Positions 33,452 to 44,892 of a stretch of DNA of 64,000 bases are shown in pieces. Under the pieces are notes generated by a model that saw nothing but the letters and a program-made list of their open reading frames with translations, did no database searches and was not told where the DNA came from. The DNA lies in NCBI GenBank assembly GCA_021234155.1, contig JAJEKV010000021.1:15325563-15389562 (forward strand), in the 5' to 3' direction. The position numbers and the translations under genes are program-made. This DNA comes from Isoetes taiwanensis. Lineage: Eukaryota; Streptophyta; Lycopodiopsida; Isoetales; Isoetaceae. Numbering within the stretch: the stretch's first letter is position 1; every line of letters starts with the position of its first letter.

Positions 33452-34098
33452 GAAGAGAACCATCATTCTAGGGATAGGGATGCCAGTTTTAGTGCCAGCT
33501 CTCTTTTTTGACCTAAGGGCCTGCTATAGCACAAGCTTTCTTTGGCCCTTTCTCCCATAAAAGCCTTGTGTCTTCCTGCATTCCTCATTGACATTTCCTA
33601 TAAGCTGAATCTTGTTGTTGTACCTGAAGTTTTTCTCCATACCATTCTCATTAGCTAGATTTCTCCTTCTTCTCTATGCGCTTTTTAGTTTCTACTTAGT
33701 ACTAGATCATCTCCTCTTAATTCTCGCATCACTTCACAAGCTTTCGCATCAAGGCCCCGCAATCCCCGGGCCTCTACCGGATTCATAACCTTTGTTGGCA
33801 GTTTTTTCCACACTTCTAAATTCTTTCCTCATTTGGTGGTTGCTTTGGTTCGGCTGGGCCGGTTAGGATCCAACATCAAAGATATCTAGCTGGTCCCGCA
33901 TGATCTCCGCTTTTGACATGTGAATCGACCCAAATTTGTTTGTTTGTGATTTATCCAAGGCCCCGAAATAGGACGCTTTTGAGTTGAAATCAGGTTTGAG
34001 CCCCGCTGGAGTGGATGCTTTCTCTGATCATGCAGGGTCACAGATCCCTTTGTAGCTGGTGTTGGGACGGTTTGCTTGTCATGCCAATTTAAAAATGG

Positions 34099-34191
34099 AT
34101 GGATATGGACGATTTCCCTGGTTTTTCAAACCGCCGCAAGTGGGCCGCCGCCCTGAGCAAAGTCGATCTATGGGCAATGGTCGCATCCGTG
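34099..34191 (+). CDS. Candidate first exon of an unrecognised gene
   Basis: From ATG 34099 there are exactly 31 codons (MDMDDFPGFSNRRKWAAALS...) to a consensus-like splice donor (GTACGT at 34192). The codon quality is better than the surrounding AT-rich DNA. I do not recognise the protein. A matching last exon could be at 35813-35973. An alternative is a transposon-derived fragment; 33720-34190 is unusually GC-rich. Confidence 0.3.
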
Positions 34192-35159
34192 GTACGTGTT
34201 TATGCTTTTGCTAGGTTTTTTGCAAAAATAAACACGATAAAATATACATTTAGCTTGCAAAATTAATATGCTATTGTGTGGATACATTGGTTGTGCCTTT
34301 GATCTCTTATTGTGAAGATGAAGGTTCGAGTCTTGTCGGCATCAAGTCATGGGTGAGAAAGCTGTGAATCATTGACAATGTTTTTGGACCTTGGAAATCG
34401 AGAGGAAGTTTGTTAACCTTTTTGGATCTTGGATGCCTTAGAAACTTTTTGTTGTGGATGCAACTTCGCCTAGATGCTTTCAAGATTTTTGTTGCATTTG
34501 TAGTCTGCCAAATTGTTGCATAGGTTGTTCTGTTTGGGCCTTGTTTATTTTGTCAAGTTGTTTTTGTGGAGTGCATTTTTCTGCTTGTACATCTAGCTTT
34601 GAGCCAGACTTAGTTTTTAGAGATATCTTTGAATGCTTTGTTGGTCTAGGGTTGTTTTTGTATCTTCTTAGTTTCGTCCATCCAGGTATAGTTGTGTTTA
34701 CCCATGCTTGCACAACTCTAGTACCTACTTTCTATGTTGTAAATATTCAAACACCTCAACTTTTTTGTCTTGGAGTGGTCGGTCGGGGTTTATACCCATC
34801 AACCCCTTGTTTTTTGGAGATTGTGTATTGTTCAGGTTGGAATGTGTGCCCCCTTTTTATTAGATTCATTTCGATGACAATTTTCTTGTTTGATGGTTCT
34901 CCTTTGTTCAGTTGTCACGATGTACATGAGCTTGGAGTCTAGGGTCAATCTCGGGTCTTATACCATCAATTCCTTGGATGCCTAGTGCTTGCATGGGTTA
35001 TGTGAAGATATGTTGCTTAGGCTTGTTTGTAGTTGGTAGCTAAGAGATGGGTCTTTTATAACATAGTGCTTTTTGGTTGCTCTTCTTGTTTTATGCTCGT
35101 AGGGTTGGCATGTCGGGGTCACTGTAATTATGTTCAAAATATTGTAGCAAAAACATGTG

Positions 35160-35660
35160 ACCTAAAATCTCATTACTAAAAGGGGAAGGTGCCCATAAAC
35201 CGCTCACTTAAGCGAAAAAACTTTATTATAAACAGCCCACTTAAGCGAAAAAAACTTTATTATGATGGGTTTATTCTTTTTTAATCTCTTATTTTGAAAT
35301 AACATTATGAAATTTCGAAGTTTAGCCTTCAATTGATACTAAGCACGAGTCGTTTCGACAAATTGGAAGAATGTTATAAAGATTTTAAGTTGTATGGTAA
35401 TTTTGACACCAATAGACCCTCAAATGCCCTTCAATGGACCACCAAAAAGCCCTCCAATGGACCACTAAATACTCACAATTGACCTTCATTGGCCCACAAG
35501 TGCCCAGCAGTAGACCATGCATTTAGCTCACTTTTTAATAGTTCTTAAGGTGCGCTATTAAAGGGCAAAAATGAGTTATCAAAGGGTAAAAAGTGGGCTA
35601 TTAAGGGGCGAAAAGTGGGCCATTGAAGGGAAGTGGGTGAAAGAAGGGCACCCTCCCCTA
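35160..35660. repeat. Short direct repeats and low-complexity sequence
   Basis: ACTTAAGCGAAAAAACTTTA recurs at 35208 and 35242. Later words such as CCTCAAATGCCC / CCTTCAATGGACCAC and AAAAGTGGGCTATTAAGGGG vary a simple theme. No gene. Confidence 0.5.
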
Positions 35661-35812
35661 CAGATATCTTTAGGTATCTGAAAACACAAACATCAGAGAT
35701 TGCTGGGAAAGTGCATTGAGATTGGGTACATGTTGTGATCAAGTCAAATATCACATAAATTGGGATCAATGAAGCATTCTCGATGAATTAAATACTATCT
35801 CTCTCTTTACAG

Positions 35813-35973
35813 GAAATACTCTGCTCCTTTTCAAGAATACTCGATGGGAGCGAATCAACTTGCAGATTAACGTTTGTGGTTGGACCGATTTGGCACAACA
35901 ACTCAAGACCATGGGGATCAGTGCTTCTGTGATTGTACATGCTAGCAAAACTATGATGTCAGAAGGAGCTTGA
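35813..35973 (+). CDS. Candidate last exon of an unrecognised gene
   Basis: A strong polypyrimidine tract and acceptor (CTATCTCTCTCTTTACAG, ending 35812) precede 53 codons ending at TGA 35971-35973 (RINLQINVCGWTDLAQQL, then MGISASVIVHASKTM). The splice signal plus the open, ordinary-looking protein suggests a terminal exon. I do not recognise the family and I cannot connect it securely to upstream exons. Confidence 0.35.
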
Positions 35974-35999
35974 TCTGCTTGGCAATTTCACTAGAGAAG

Positions 36000-38200
36000 C
36001 AGGCCACAACAATAAAAGGAAAGAATATGACCACATCCTATTTGAATTTTCTCTGATTGCTGGAAAACAATTGGGCTCTAGACCCTGAATCAGTTAATAT
36101 CTTGATATTTAGTATTTGCATATAAGTCTCAGATTATAGCATTCATTCAAAAAGTTGTGTTTTTTAGTTTTTTGTTACACTTCTTAAGGTTTATTCTTCC
36201 CTTTCAGAAAAAGGTTGTTTTATACTCCTTGCATTAGTATGTACCCTTATGTACATATTACATTCTTTAATATATATACTGCCTTCAATTAAAAACAAAA
36301 AAAAACAAGGTGCTGCGCACAGGGGGTTGCCCTCCATGGCCGGAGGGTGAAGTGGCTTAAATCATACTTCAAAGTCATGTTTTCCATTGAACTTACTATG
36401 AAAAATTCCAACTGGCCTCATATGCAGCAGCTAACATAGCTCTGAGAAGATGTCCAATCACTAAAAAATAACAACCACACTATTACCATTACCCATCTTA
36501 TTACGCATGGTTATTCTAAGGCTCTATCATTTCCTGGATCCGGATCGGTCATTCATTCTATAGAACCTATTGTTGGATATTGTCCCATAAAATCTTCCCG
36601 GTTCCACTCGGATTTGCTCACCTCCGGTTTCAATTACCCCGTATGCATTCATTACAAACCTCAATACTTGACTGAGGACGCTTCCCAAATTAGTCTCATT
36701 TGGAGCATGAATATCAATCATGCATCTCTTACAATGCTTTCTAGCAGCGATTTTTGGTGTCAGTCTCATTGTTTTTCTGAATTCTCTGTAAAAATCTTAC
36801 AACAATTTCAGTAATACTTGCCATAAAGAATATGTAGCATCCTCTTACTAGAATGCATTAAACTGGAAATGCCCAATATAATCAGACATGAGATAAAACC
36901 TGACATAAGACGCATCATAGGAAAAATTGAAGCAGATGGTGAGAACATAGAGCTGGCATTAGAAAAGGCATATAAATCTGCAAATAACAGAGAGGTTATT
37001 TCATATGGCAAAAGACAAAGGGCCTATCATTCATGGAATAAAATAACGGCTAAGGTTAGCCAAATGGCTATTTTGTAGCAGTTTTGCCAAGAAAAATGGC
37101 TAAAGTAAATGGAAAAAATGCCCAAAAAAAAGAAAATTTTAGCCCAATTTTTCTGCCGCCCAAGTGAGTTTTTAGGTTGAATAGCCAAACCTTTACCTCC
37201 AGACATATCCATCAGGACATCGATTAGCTAAACCTAAGATAGAGTGGTCTTGGAAAAATGGATAGATTAGCCTGAAATTCAACACCAATGTATATACTAA
37301 CTTTAAGAAATTTCAAATAGGTTTATATTTTTCCTTTTTTTCCACTTTCTTTCTTGTTCCAAGTACAAAGTTGAAGCATCAGAGGAAAAGAAACAATGTA
37401 GTCCCCCTTTTTTTTAGGTTTTTGAACATGTTCATGTATGTTTGTGTCTTGATTTATATATTTACAATAAATTCAATGTCTTTGCCAAAATGCTTGGGTT
37501 TTTTTATATTACTATAGCGTGATGGCTAATATTTGCCTTTCCATTTTGTGAAAGTTTAGCCAAACGCAAGAAATTGTGATGGAGAAAAACCATTTAGTTT
37601 TGCCAAGTGTTGGAAACTTCTAGCCCCAATTTAAAGATAGTTTAGCTAAACCTATTTTGGCTACATTAAAATATGGGAGTAGTAATTTATTCCATGCTAT
37701 CATTCCACATAATACTTACAGCCCTGTTACATTTATTTCTTGAATTTGTGGTTTGTGCCCTTGGCATGCAAGTAGAGGATTTCTTAGTTCAATACCTAGC
37801 TGGTCCATTGTCATGGTATGAGAGCCAAGTTGGGTGGTCCATTGTGTTGCAAGTGGTGGATCACTTGGCTTGCAAGCAGGAGATCCTCGTGTTAAGAGCC
37901 AGCCAGTCAATTCTGAGTTTATAACATATATCAGGCCTGAAAGATTGCTGCTCTATATCTTGGCTAGAGCGCTTATTTTATTTACAAAGTTCTATTACAA
38001 TGTAGTAAAATGCAAGACATTTAGCATGACCTCACTGTATTGGGGAGTCGAGAGCTTGCCATTATGCAATGCTGATATGTTTTGTGTTGAATAACTATGT
38101 TCTTTTACTGCTATGCGGAAACGCTTCAGTAGCGTGTAAGCTTTGCCAGCCACAAATTATTCGCACACCAGAATCAACAAATTGTGGAGAAACTACCTCA
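36000..38200. other. No confirmed gene
   Basis: Two readings look slightly coding-like but lack recognisable motifs: plus 36869-37078 (IKPDIRRIIGKIEADGENIE) and minus 36527-36769 ([20 protein letters not shown]). Neither has clear splice borders. The rest is AT-rich. Confidence 0.3.
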
Positions 38201-38207
38201 GGGTGTT

Positions 38208-38376
38208 GAATCCCGTTTGCAGTCCCTTCCTATGGAAGTAAGAGTTTCTTGCTTGTAAATATGCCATGTAGTTTCAAACATTGCCCAAAAAATGGCCAGA
38301 AGTAGTTACATATCCTTCACATGTAGTAATAAGATTTTTAAACATTTCAAACCTTCCGTTATGTTTTACTTCTGCT
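38208..38376. repeat. 169-bp direct repeat, left copy, flanking Rubisco activase
   Basis: GAATCCCGTTTGCAGTCCC to TTACTTCTGCT is present here and at 40593-40761 with one visible mismatch (TTGCCC versus TTGGCC). The copies are 2385 bp apart in the same orientation and bracket the activase exons. Confidence 0.9.
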
Positions 38377-38890
38377 AAGTATTAATGTTATTTCTTATAT
38401 GCAACATAATGATAACAATGTATTCTTGTCCTGGTCACTTTTGGTGTCAACATCCCATTTTGTCCACAAAACCAGGTTGCTTACATTCTTTACAACTTTT
38501 AGACAAGTTTGAATATCTTAGTAATAACCTTACATTCTTTACAACTTTTAGACAAGTTTGAATATCCTCATAAAGATTGTTATAACAAGATACCCCTAGT
38601 GAAACCAACCATCTTAGTTGCATGTAGTGTATTCATGAGGTGGTATATTGAGTTGATATTCTTAAAGGACGTAGTTGACCAATTCTATGCAGGGTGTGAA
38701 CGAAAAACTAGTTTATTATTAATCTTTCCAAAGGGTCATCTTCTCATTGAATGGCAATAACCTAAAACTATGGTACAAATAAATAACCACTTTTTGTGTA
38801 ACATTACACAAGTGGTGCGAGGAGAAAGAGATAATACACCATTTACATGTAAGGCCTCTCTAGTAACTTGGTATTGGACAAAGGACCAAT

Positions 38891-40459
38891 CTAGAAAGTG
38901 CCCTGTTCCATTTGATCCTTGTTTGCATCTCCAAGGGCAGCTTCAGACATGTATGTCTCAGCCAACTGCACCCTTTTCACATTCTCTTGTTCCTTCTCAA
39001 GCATGTACCCATAGTGCAGAAGCTTCTCAACAGTCATAGCAGGATTCTTGAATTGAGGTGGTCCATCCTTGGAGTTCACCAGTTTCTTGCCAATGTTCTC
39101 CACACCTATTCCTTCAACCCATTTTCTCACTTCATCATCATACACTCATCTGCAAACAAGAAGAAAATATTGAATAAACCTGCACTACCTTTTCTGCAAA
39201 TAATACTTCTGCATTGGGTATTTAGTTCTACTTACCAATTGATTGGCCAGGAAATGTGTCTACCAGCTTCGTGATATCATCTGGATGCACATAGTCATTT
39301 CTGAAGATACCTTGGCACACACCGATCCTGTCTTCCGTTGTTGGTGCACAAAAAGCTTCTCCATTCTTCCATCTCCGATCGGTGGAGCATAGAGAGTTGA
39401 GAAATCATTTCCCGTGACAATAATTGAACCCTTGGAATTTCTTCCCGGTTGTATACTCCGTGAAGTCAACATTTGTAGGGTTATCCGCAATGTTCATCAA
39501 GGTGGCGCTCACCATCCGGGTTGTTGATGTGTAATCGAAGTTGTTCCACCCATACGCCCAACTCCTCGCATCCGTGATCATTGATAAAGAGTGCACACAT
39601 CTTTCCCTTCTTTCTCGATTATGTCGGCGGCCTCGCATTCCTTTGCCCGATCAACTTAGCAGTGCTCTCCTCGCATTTCCACTTTCCAACTCTCCAAAGA
39701 CTCATGCAAATAGGGTCTGCATCATAAAAGGCCATAGTTGTTAACATCTTATATCATAATAAAATTTCATAAGCAACTCTCAAATCACATATTTGCACCT
39801 GATTCCCAAATTTTGAGAAGACGAGCTCACACCGAATGATTTACCTTGACCCTTGCCTCCCCAAATACCCAAAAATCAAGGGAACCTAAAGAGGCAACTC
39901 TCGGCTATAAAATCGAGATAGGAAATAAACTAGAACTTTGAAAAAAATATCAACCTTAATGTTGGGCAAGTCCATGAAGTTCTTGGCAATGTGAATTATC
40001 GCTTGTCCATGAAGGTCGGTGCAATGTAATATCCATCTTTTGTGTCGTCAAATTTGTATCCGAATTATACATAACACGGGGAATGAGGTATTATAATATG
40101 AAATCAAAAGGCTAGTGCAACATGTTATAAAAGGTTAAAATGGCAAAGAAGTTCTTACGCCCTCCGCCTTGAATAACATAATCCCAAATGCTCATCATAA
40201 CTTCCCCGAGTTCGCTATACCCCATTGTCCCCGAAGAGGGGATCCACCGCACTTTGCCTCGCACAATATCTTGCTGGTCATCCGGCGTGTCACCCCTAAA
40301 CCAGACCACTTGTCCCTTTTGGCCATTGTATCTTCGCATACAATGCGAGCCTTGCCTTCTGCATATGCCACAGTTGCATTGAATGCTGTCCTAGTCTTTA
40401 TGGGTGTTCCTAAAAAGGATGAAGTTACATATTTGCTGCTTACAGCCTTCATCAGTTCG
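38891..40459 (-). pseudogene. RCA: Rubisco activase gene with small frame lesions (five exons visible)
   Basis: The AAA+ chaperone removes sugar phosphates from Rubisco in chloroplasts. Minus-strand exons: 40459-40159 (N-terminal region, MKAVSSKYVTSSFLG, then DTPDDQQDIVRGK), 40059-39955 (GYYIAPTFMDK, KNFMDLPNIK), 39885-39799 (Walker A GGKGQGKS), 39716-39236 (Walker B-like LFINDL region, TLMNIADNPTN, NDFSTLYAP, DRIGVC, TFPGQSI) and 39149-38891 (RKWVEGIGVENIGKKLVNS to SEAALGDAN and stop). Most introns have GT and AG borders. The frame breaks at several points, mostly where CAG or CTG is expected (DAGAG region, SAGELESGNAG region, DKLIIH, SFQCEL). About eight codons (FFGALRAR region) are missing at the last acceptor. 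It may be a real pseudogene or a gene with sequencing errors. It lacks a clear transit-peptide exon. Confidence 0.88.
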
Positions 40460-40592
40460 CAAGGTTTAGCTTAAACCAGCACAATGCCATCATATATGCA
40501 CTGAAATGAAAACTTTAACATAATAGATTATCAACTAACATATATCAGATTTTGCAACATGGAGACTTCCTATTATAAACAAGATCAAAGCA

Positions 40593-40761
40593 GAATCCCG
40601 TTTGCAGTCCCTTCCTATGGAAGTAAGAGTTTCTTGCTTGTAAATATGCCATGTAGTTTCAAACATTGGCCAAAAAATGGCCAGAAGTAGTTACATATCC
40701 TTCACATGTAGTAATAAGATTTTTAAACATTTCAAACCTTCCGTTATGTTTTACTTCTGCT
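40593..40761. repeat. 169-bp direct repeat, right copy, flanking Rubisco activase
   Basis: Partner of 38208-38376. The duplicated sequence includes TATGGAAGTAAGAGTTTCTT and CATGTAGTAATAAGATTTTT. Confidence 0.9.
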
Positions 40762-41082
40762 GCTACACAAAAGTAATGGGGAAGGGGAAGGACGCCATAG
40801 GCTAAGGCAAATTTTCCTAAGTGTTGCCTTCTAGTAGTGTTTGGAAGTGAATAAACGTGCTTGTTAAATCCCTTTCTCTGAAATGTATAATCAAAGAGCT
40901 TATGCATCACTTAGTTCAAAATTCTAGTCAAGGAAGTTAAAGAAAACTCCAATCATAACACATGAAATAACCCAGAGCTCTGTTATGCATATATATGTTC
41001 TAGAATATCAAAGATGGTATGCATATATGGTTGATTACATGAAATACACAAGACAAGTTCCAGGGAAAAGATATGGACATAC

Positions 41083-41300
41083 CTTTGAAAGGCACAAGCT
41101 CCGCACAGATGAGCTCAAGCTTCTAGTAGTATTTCCTTCGAATTTCGGAGTAGGGCTACCCAGATCATCAACATGGTTATCTTCTTCCTCCGTCAGAACC
41201 CAGTTGCACATGTGCAGACCTAGAACAGTCTTCGCAATATTCCATCCCCTTCAATTAGAGCTCCTGAAACTTACTGCACTAAAACTCCTGCATTAAAAAC
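41083..41300 (-). CDS. Candidate exon upstream of Rubisco activase
   Basis: On the minus strand an open reading (GWNIAKTVLGLHMCNWVLTE, then GSPTPKFEGNTTRSLSSSVR) runs to a splice donor (AAG followed by GTATGT at 41082 downward). It is 620 bp upstream of the first visible activase exon. It does not match the usual activase N-terminus that I know, so it may be a separate or captured exon. Its 5' border is uncertain. Confidence 0.3.
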
Positions 41301-42613
41301 AGCTTGTTGCGCCATCCTGTTGACATAGTCAATCTGCTAGCGGAACTATGAATGTCTTCTTTAATTCTGGGAAGAATACAAAAAATAGTGCATCATAAGA
41401 GACGTAACCGTTTGTCCATTCTGCATACCATTTGAGAAGACAAACATGCCATGCAAAGAAGACGACCTGTTGATTTCCTTAGCTTAAGGATTTCTTCAAG
41501 ATTTCACGACCCCATTCGCCGGAATACCTTTCGAGCCCACTTGAATCGAATTTAAGCGCAAAAAATTCCTAGAAGTCCAACAAGAACCCGGAACCCAGGA
41601 GTGCAGGCGGCCTTTGTGCAATTAAAGACCAAGGAAGAGGCTGAAGCTACAGCCTGAGCCAGCTTCTGTCTGCCATGCCTGTACCATCCTGGATTTAGAA
41701 TGCAAACGACCGCCAGTTTACAGGGTACAATCGGTTTTGAGCAGTCATCAACATATTCTGAGTATATTCTAGCATATACTTAGAATATGCCACAACCCCA
41801 TACAAACAAGGGTTTGCCCCCCTAGGGGCAACCCAAAAATAAGCTCCATTTCATTAGAATGGGACACATGCAATTCCCAGTTTTTAAATATTCCATGTAT
41901 GTAAATTGATTAACAAATATCATTAATATAAAATCATAAGTGTATTACCAAAAGTACATTTCTTTTGTCTCCCACAACACAGAGATGATGTCAGAAAACT
42001 TACTTGTACTGATTGGTTAGATACCATGAAATAACCATGTTTTAAGCCTTCATAACGTTGGCATTTATATTGCCTACTTGTTTAAATTTAGGATGCAATT
42101 GTCTTCTTGTTTAAATTTAGGATACATGTCAATGATTGGTGCAACTTTTATCACATTCCTCAAGCTCCATATAAGTGAAAACGATGTCACTTAAAAGGTA
42201 GTCATGTTTCTTATGTTTTGCGAGAGAGTATGAGTGACAAATACGATGTTGCTTTTGTTCTTGGTACACAACTTTCAAAATTTAAAGAAGAAGCAATTTT
42301 TACGTCATGCCACATTGGCTAGTATCTGATCGGACATATAATACAGACATTACACCAACATTTCTTTGTGTGGTCCTGTCCCCAACCACCTTACATTGAA
42401 TGCAAACTCTAAGCGGTCTCGGGCCTCAAGATATATTTGTTTTAGGACTAATCTGTAACCGCTGCTAGAGAAACGTCTAGAAGCCCATAAAAACAAGCTT
42501 TCCTTCAGACACATCACTTGGTAGATCTTCCAAACACATACAATCAGATTGTGGTCAAATGAATAAAATCTAGGGGAAACTACCAAAATACCCCTATGAG
42601 TTTATATATTATA
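41301..42613. other. No gene seen
   Basis: No supported frame. It contains a short palindrome at about 41817 (GCCCCCCTAGGGGC) and a short duplication GCAATTGTCTTCTTGTTTAA / GCCTACTTGTTTAAATTTAG near 42065-42115. The last 30 bases border the Helitron end at 42614. Confidence 0.35.
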
Positions 42614-42900
42614 CTAGAAACGTATGCCCGACGATGCCGGGCATTAGTCGTGGACGTATGAGGGCATTTATGTGCGTTAGTTGTGGTTGTGTCGTGAATG
42701 TGCCCAATGCATCGAAGGCAATATATGTGTAGGTGGAAATAGACACATATAGATACTGAACAAACTTTACCTTTTAAAAGTGTACACATAATATGAAGTT
42801 CAAACAAAATGTTAAACAAATATACTGGTTCTATACGCAAATACAAAATATTTTTAGTGCAAAATGAGGTCATGTCCGTCAATCTCAATGGATCCACATC
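42614..42900 (-). mobile_element. Helitron 3' part and terminus (downstream of the LTR-element insertion)
   Basis: The minus strand ends with the hairpin GCCCGGC-ATC-GTCGGGC (plus 42626-42642), ATACGTTT and CTAG, then T. The LTR element with target duplication ATGAA separates this from the Rep-encoding part at 54632-55760. Across the empty site the reading frame of 54632-54880 would continue into 42905-42850, which supports one original unit. Confidence 0.65.
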
Positions 42901-42905
42901 ATGAA

Positions 42906-44526
42906 TGTGACGTTCCAGCACAGTATACGGTCCCAGGACGTATACTGTACTGCCTCGTCACGCGTACACGCCACCCCGACTGACGTGTACGCCGACGTGT
43001 AGCCAGGCTAGTAGCCCCTAGGGGGCAACTTGCTAGGTATGTGCATTTCTTATTAATGTGCACATGCACATTTATTAAGGTGCACACATTTCCATGTGGG
43101 CACAATTAGGTGCACACATTTCCATGTGGGCACATTTAGGTGCACACATTTCCATGTGGGCCCATTTAGGTGCACACATTTCCATGTGGGCACATTTGGC
43201 CACCTAGCTATTAAAGGCAAGTGGGCCCATTCCCAATTATCCCACATGCCTAAAGGGGATAATTGGAAACCCTAGCCTAACCCCTTGCCTATTTAAGTAG
43301 GAGAACCCTAACTTGCCCATTTTCGTTCCTAGGGTTTTAGAGCTCGCTTTGGCTGCTCCAGAGTCAAATCGCCTCCCGACTGCCCTGAGAGAATGGCACC
43401 ATTAGTTTCCCTTGATTCGAAAGTTTCAAGAGGGATGGTCGGCCTCAGTCGGAGGAGCAACCCAAGGATCGGTATTTAGTTAATTTAATAGCCTAAACCA
43501 TCTTCTAGACATAGAATCAAGGGTTTTAGCCTATTAAATTGCCCATAGCAGCTCTCTAGATCTCTAGATACTGGACTCTAACTAAAGAACCTAACTCTAT
43601 GATATAGATTAGATCTTGTTCTTTAGTTCTTCTGTGATGTATATGGATGATGTATCTCTATGAACTCCTTGTATTGGGAAGGAAGGTAGAGACCTAAAGC
43701 TTGGTAGTAGATGCTCCTAGATTAGCCTCTCTAGCACACTATAGATTCGGCCTGTGTACAAGAACCACACCCGGGTGGGTGAAGGGGCCGACCGCTAAGA
43801 AGGAGGTTCGTGTCCTGACTCTTGAACGATCCCCCTGGTGTGTAAGGTCTACCGGGGATCATTGTGACTAGTGTGGGTAAGGCATGGGCTCGACACCCGT
43901 GAAGTGGTGTTTATGACTTTCCAAAGGGTTCACCGAATAAGGGCAAAGGGCCCTCTAGTCACCTTGAGTCACCACGTAGATCTCTGGAGGGAGTGATCCC
44001 TACCTGCCCCATCGGAGCTGGGGAGATGTAACCCAGGGATAGCCCCCTTGGCTATGCATCCGGGCGGGCCTACCGGGTCCCAACACTTTTCAACCTACTC
44101 GCAAAGTGTGTGCGTGGGCGGATGGAGTGGACAACCCAATGCCATGTTCTTATGCCAGCCAAATCCATTGCCATGAATTCTGCCCCAATGAACTCCGAGG
44201 CCCAAGCTTGTCGTCCCATCCCCGTGGTTCGAGCCTTGGGGTAGGATTCCCATATGCATTGTGCTGATCTTTGTCTATTGCAGATGTGATGTACCACCCT
44301 AGAGGTGGATATATGTGTTGCTCTTATATAACGACATGTATGTTTACGCCTTTGCCTAGGTAGGCCCGAGGGAGACGGGTAAAATGACCCCTTCACTCTT
44401 CCCATCGAACCCGCCACGTTGCAAAGTGTCATGTGGAGGGCCCCGTATCGGGCATGGAGCTGGTATGGGGAAGAACTCCTGCTTTGTATACCTGGTGTGC
44501 ACCGTATGCGAGTAGGGGACGTCACA
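42906..44526 (+). repeat. 5' LTR (1621 bp) with anomalous CAG/CTG changes
   Basis: The first 425 bp differ from the 3' LTR at one site. From about 43331 many small differences appear, nearly all at CAG or CTG in the 3' copy (for example ACTCTGCAAAG versus ACTCGCAAAG). A 21-bp block present in the 3' LTR is missing near 43870. A 30-bp unit (starts AGGTGCACACATTTCC) is repeated four times at 43078-43197, and a TATA-like TATTTAAG is at 43290-43297. Confidence 0.93.
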
Positions 44527-44527
44527 G

Positions 44528-44539
44528 TGGTATCAGAGC
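44528..44539 (+). promoter_or_regulatory. Primer binding site, initiator-Met tRNA
   Basis: TGGTATCAGAGC lies one base after the 5' LTR end, the same primer type as in the copia element. Confidence 0.92.
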
Positions 44540-44724
44540 AATGTTCTTGGAGACCAAGAGCAAAGCACTGGCCATGCTCCCAGTAGTACTAACTTGATAG
44601 GATCCTCAAACCTCGTAAAGCGGGAAATTTTTTTTCTCATTTTTATAGTATATGCTAAGCTAGTAACAAGTTAAGTGAATGAGAACATAAAAAAAAGACA
44701 AAAATTAGTGAGCCAAATAGGATG

Positions 44725-44791
44725 GTCTCACACGTCGCGCCAGGACAGATAATGAAGATCTCATTTTCAGCCTAGGCGCAACGTGTGAGAC
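44725..44791. repeat. 67-nt hairpin, copy A
   Basis: The ends are GTCTCACACGT and ACGTGTGAGAC, perfectly complementary over 11 bp. The stem continues with GCGCC / GGCGC after one bulge, and AATGAA faces TTCATT-like sequence near the loop. Copies B and C are at 45506 and 45718, each also 67 nt. Confidence 0.85.
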
Positions 44792-44892
44792 ATTGCTTCT
44801 AGAACATGCTAAAAAGTTATGAATTCCAAAAAAGTTTTAGCCTAGGAATTAGCTAGATCAGTCTATTTTAACCTCATCTTAAAAGAATTCCA

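Noticed and set aside
34454-34942. Plus-strand 162-codon ORF rich in Cys and Phe
   Set aside because: The composition follows from T-rich DNA, there is no domain motif, and there is no splice or promoter support; it is probably spurious.
43078-43197. Regular 30-bp repeats that might suggest a CRISPR array
   Set aside because: The units abut without unique spacers, are duplicated in both LTRs and lie in a plant retrotransposon.
43260-43320. Telomere-like CCCTAA words in the LTR
   Set aside because: Only scattered single copies (AAACCCTAG, ACCCTAAC); no tandem telomeric array.
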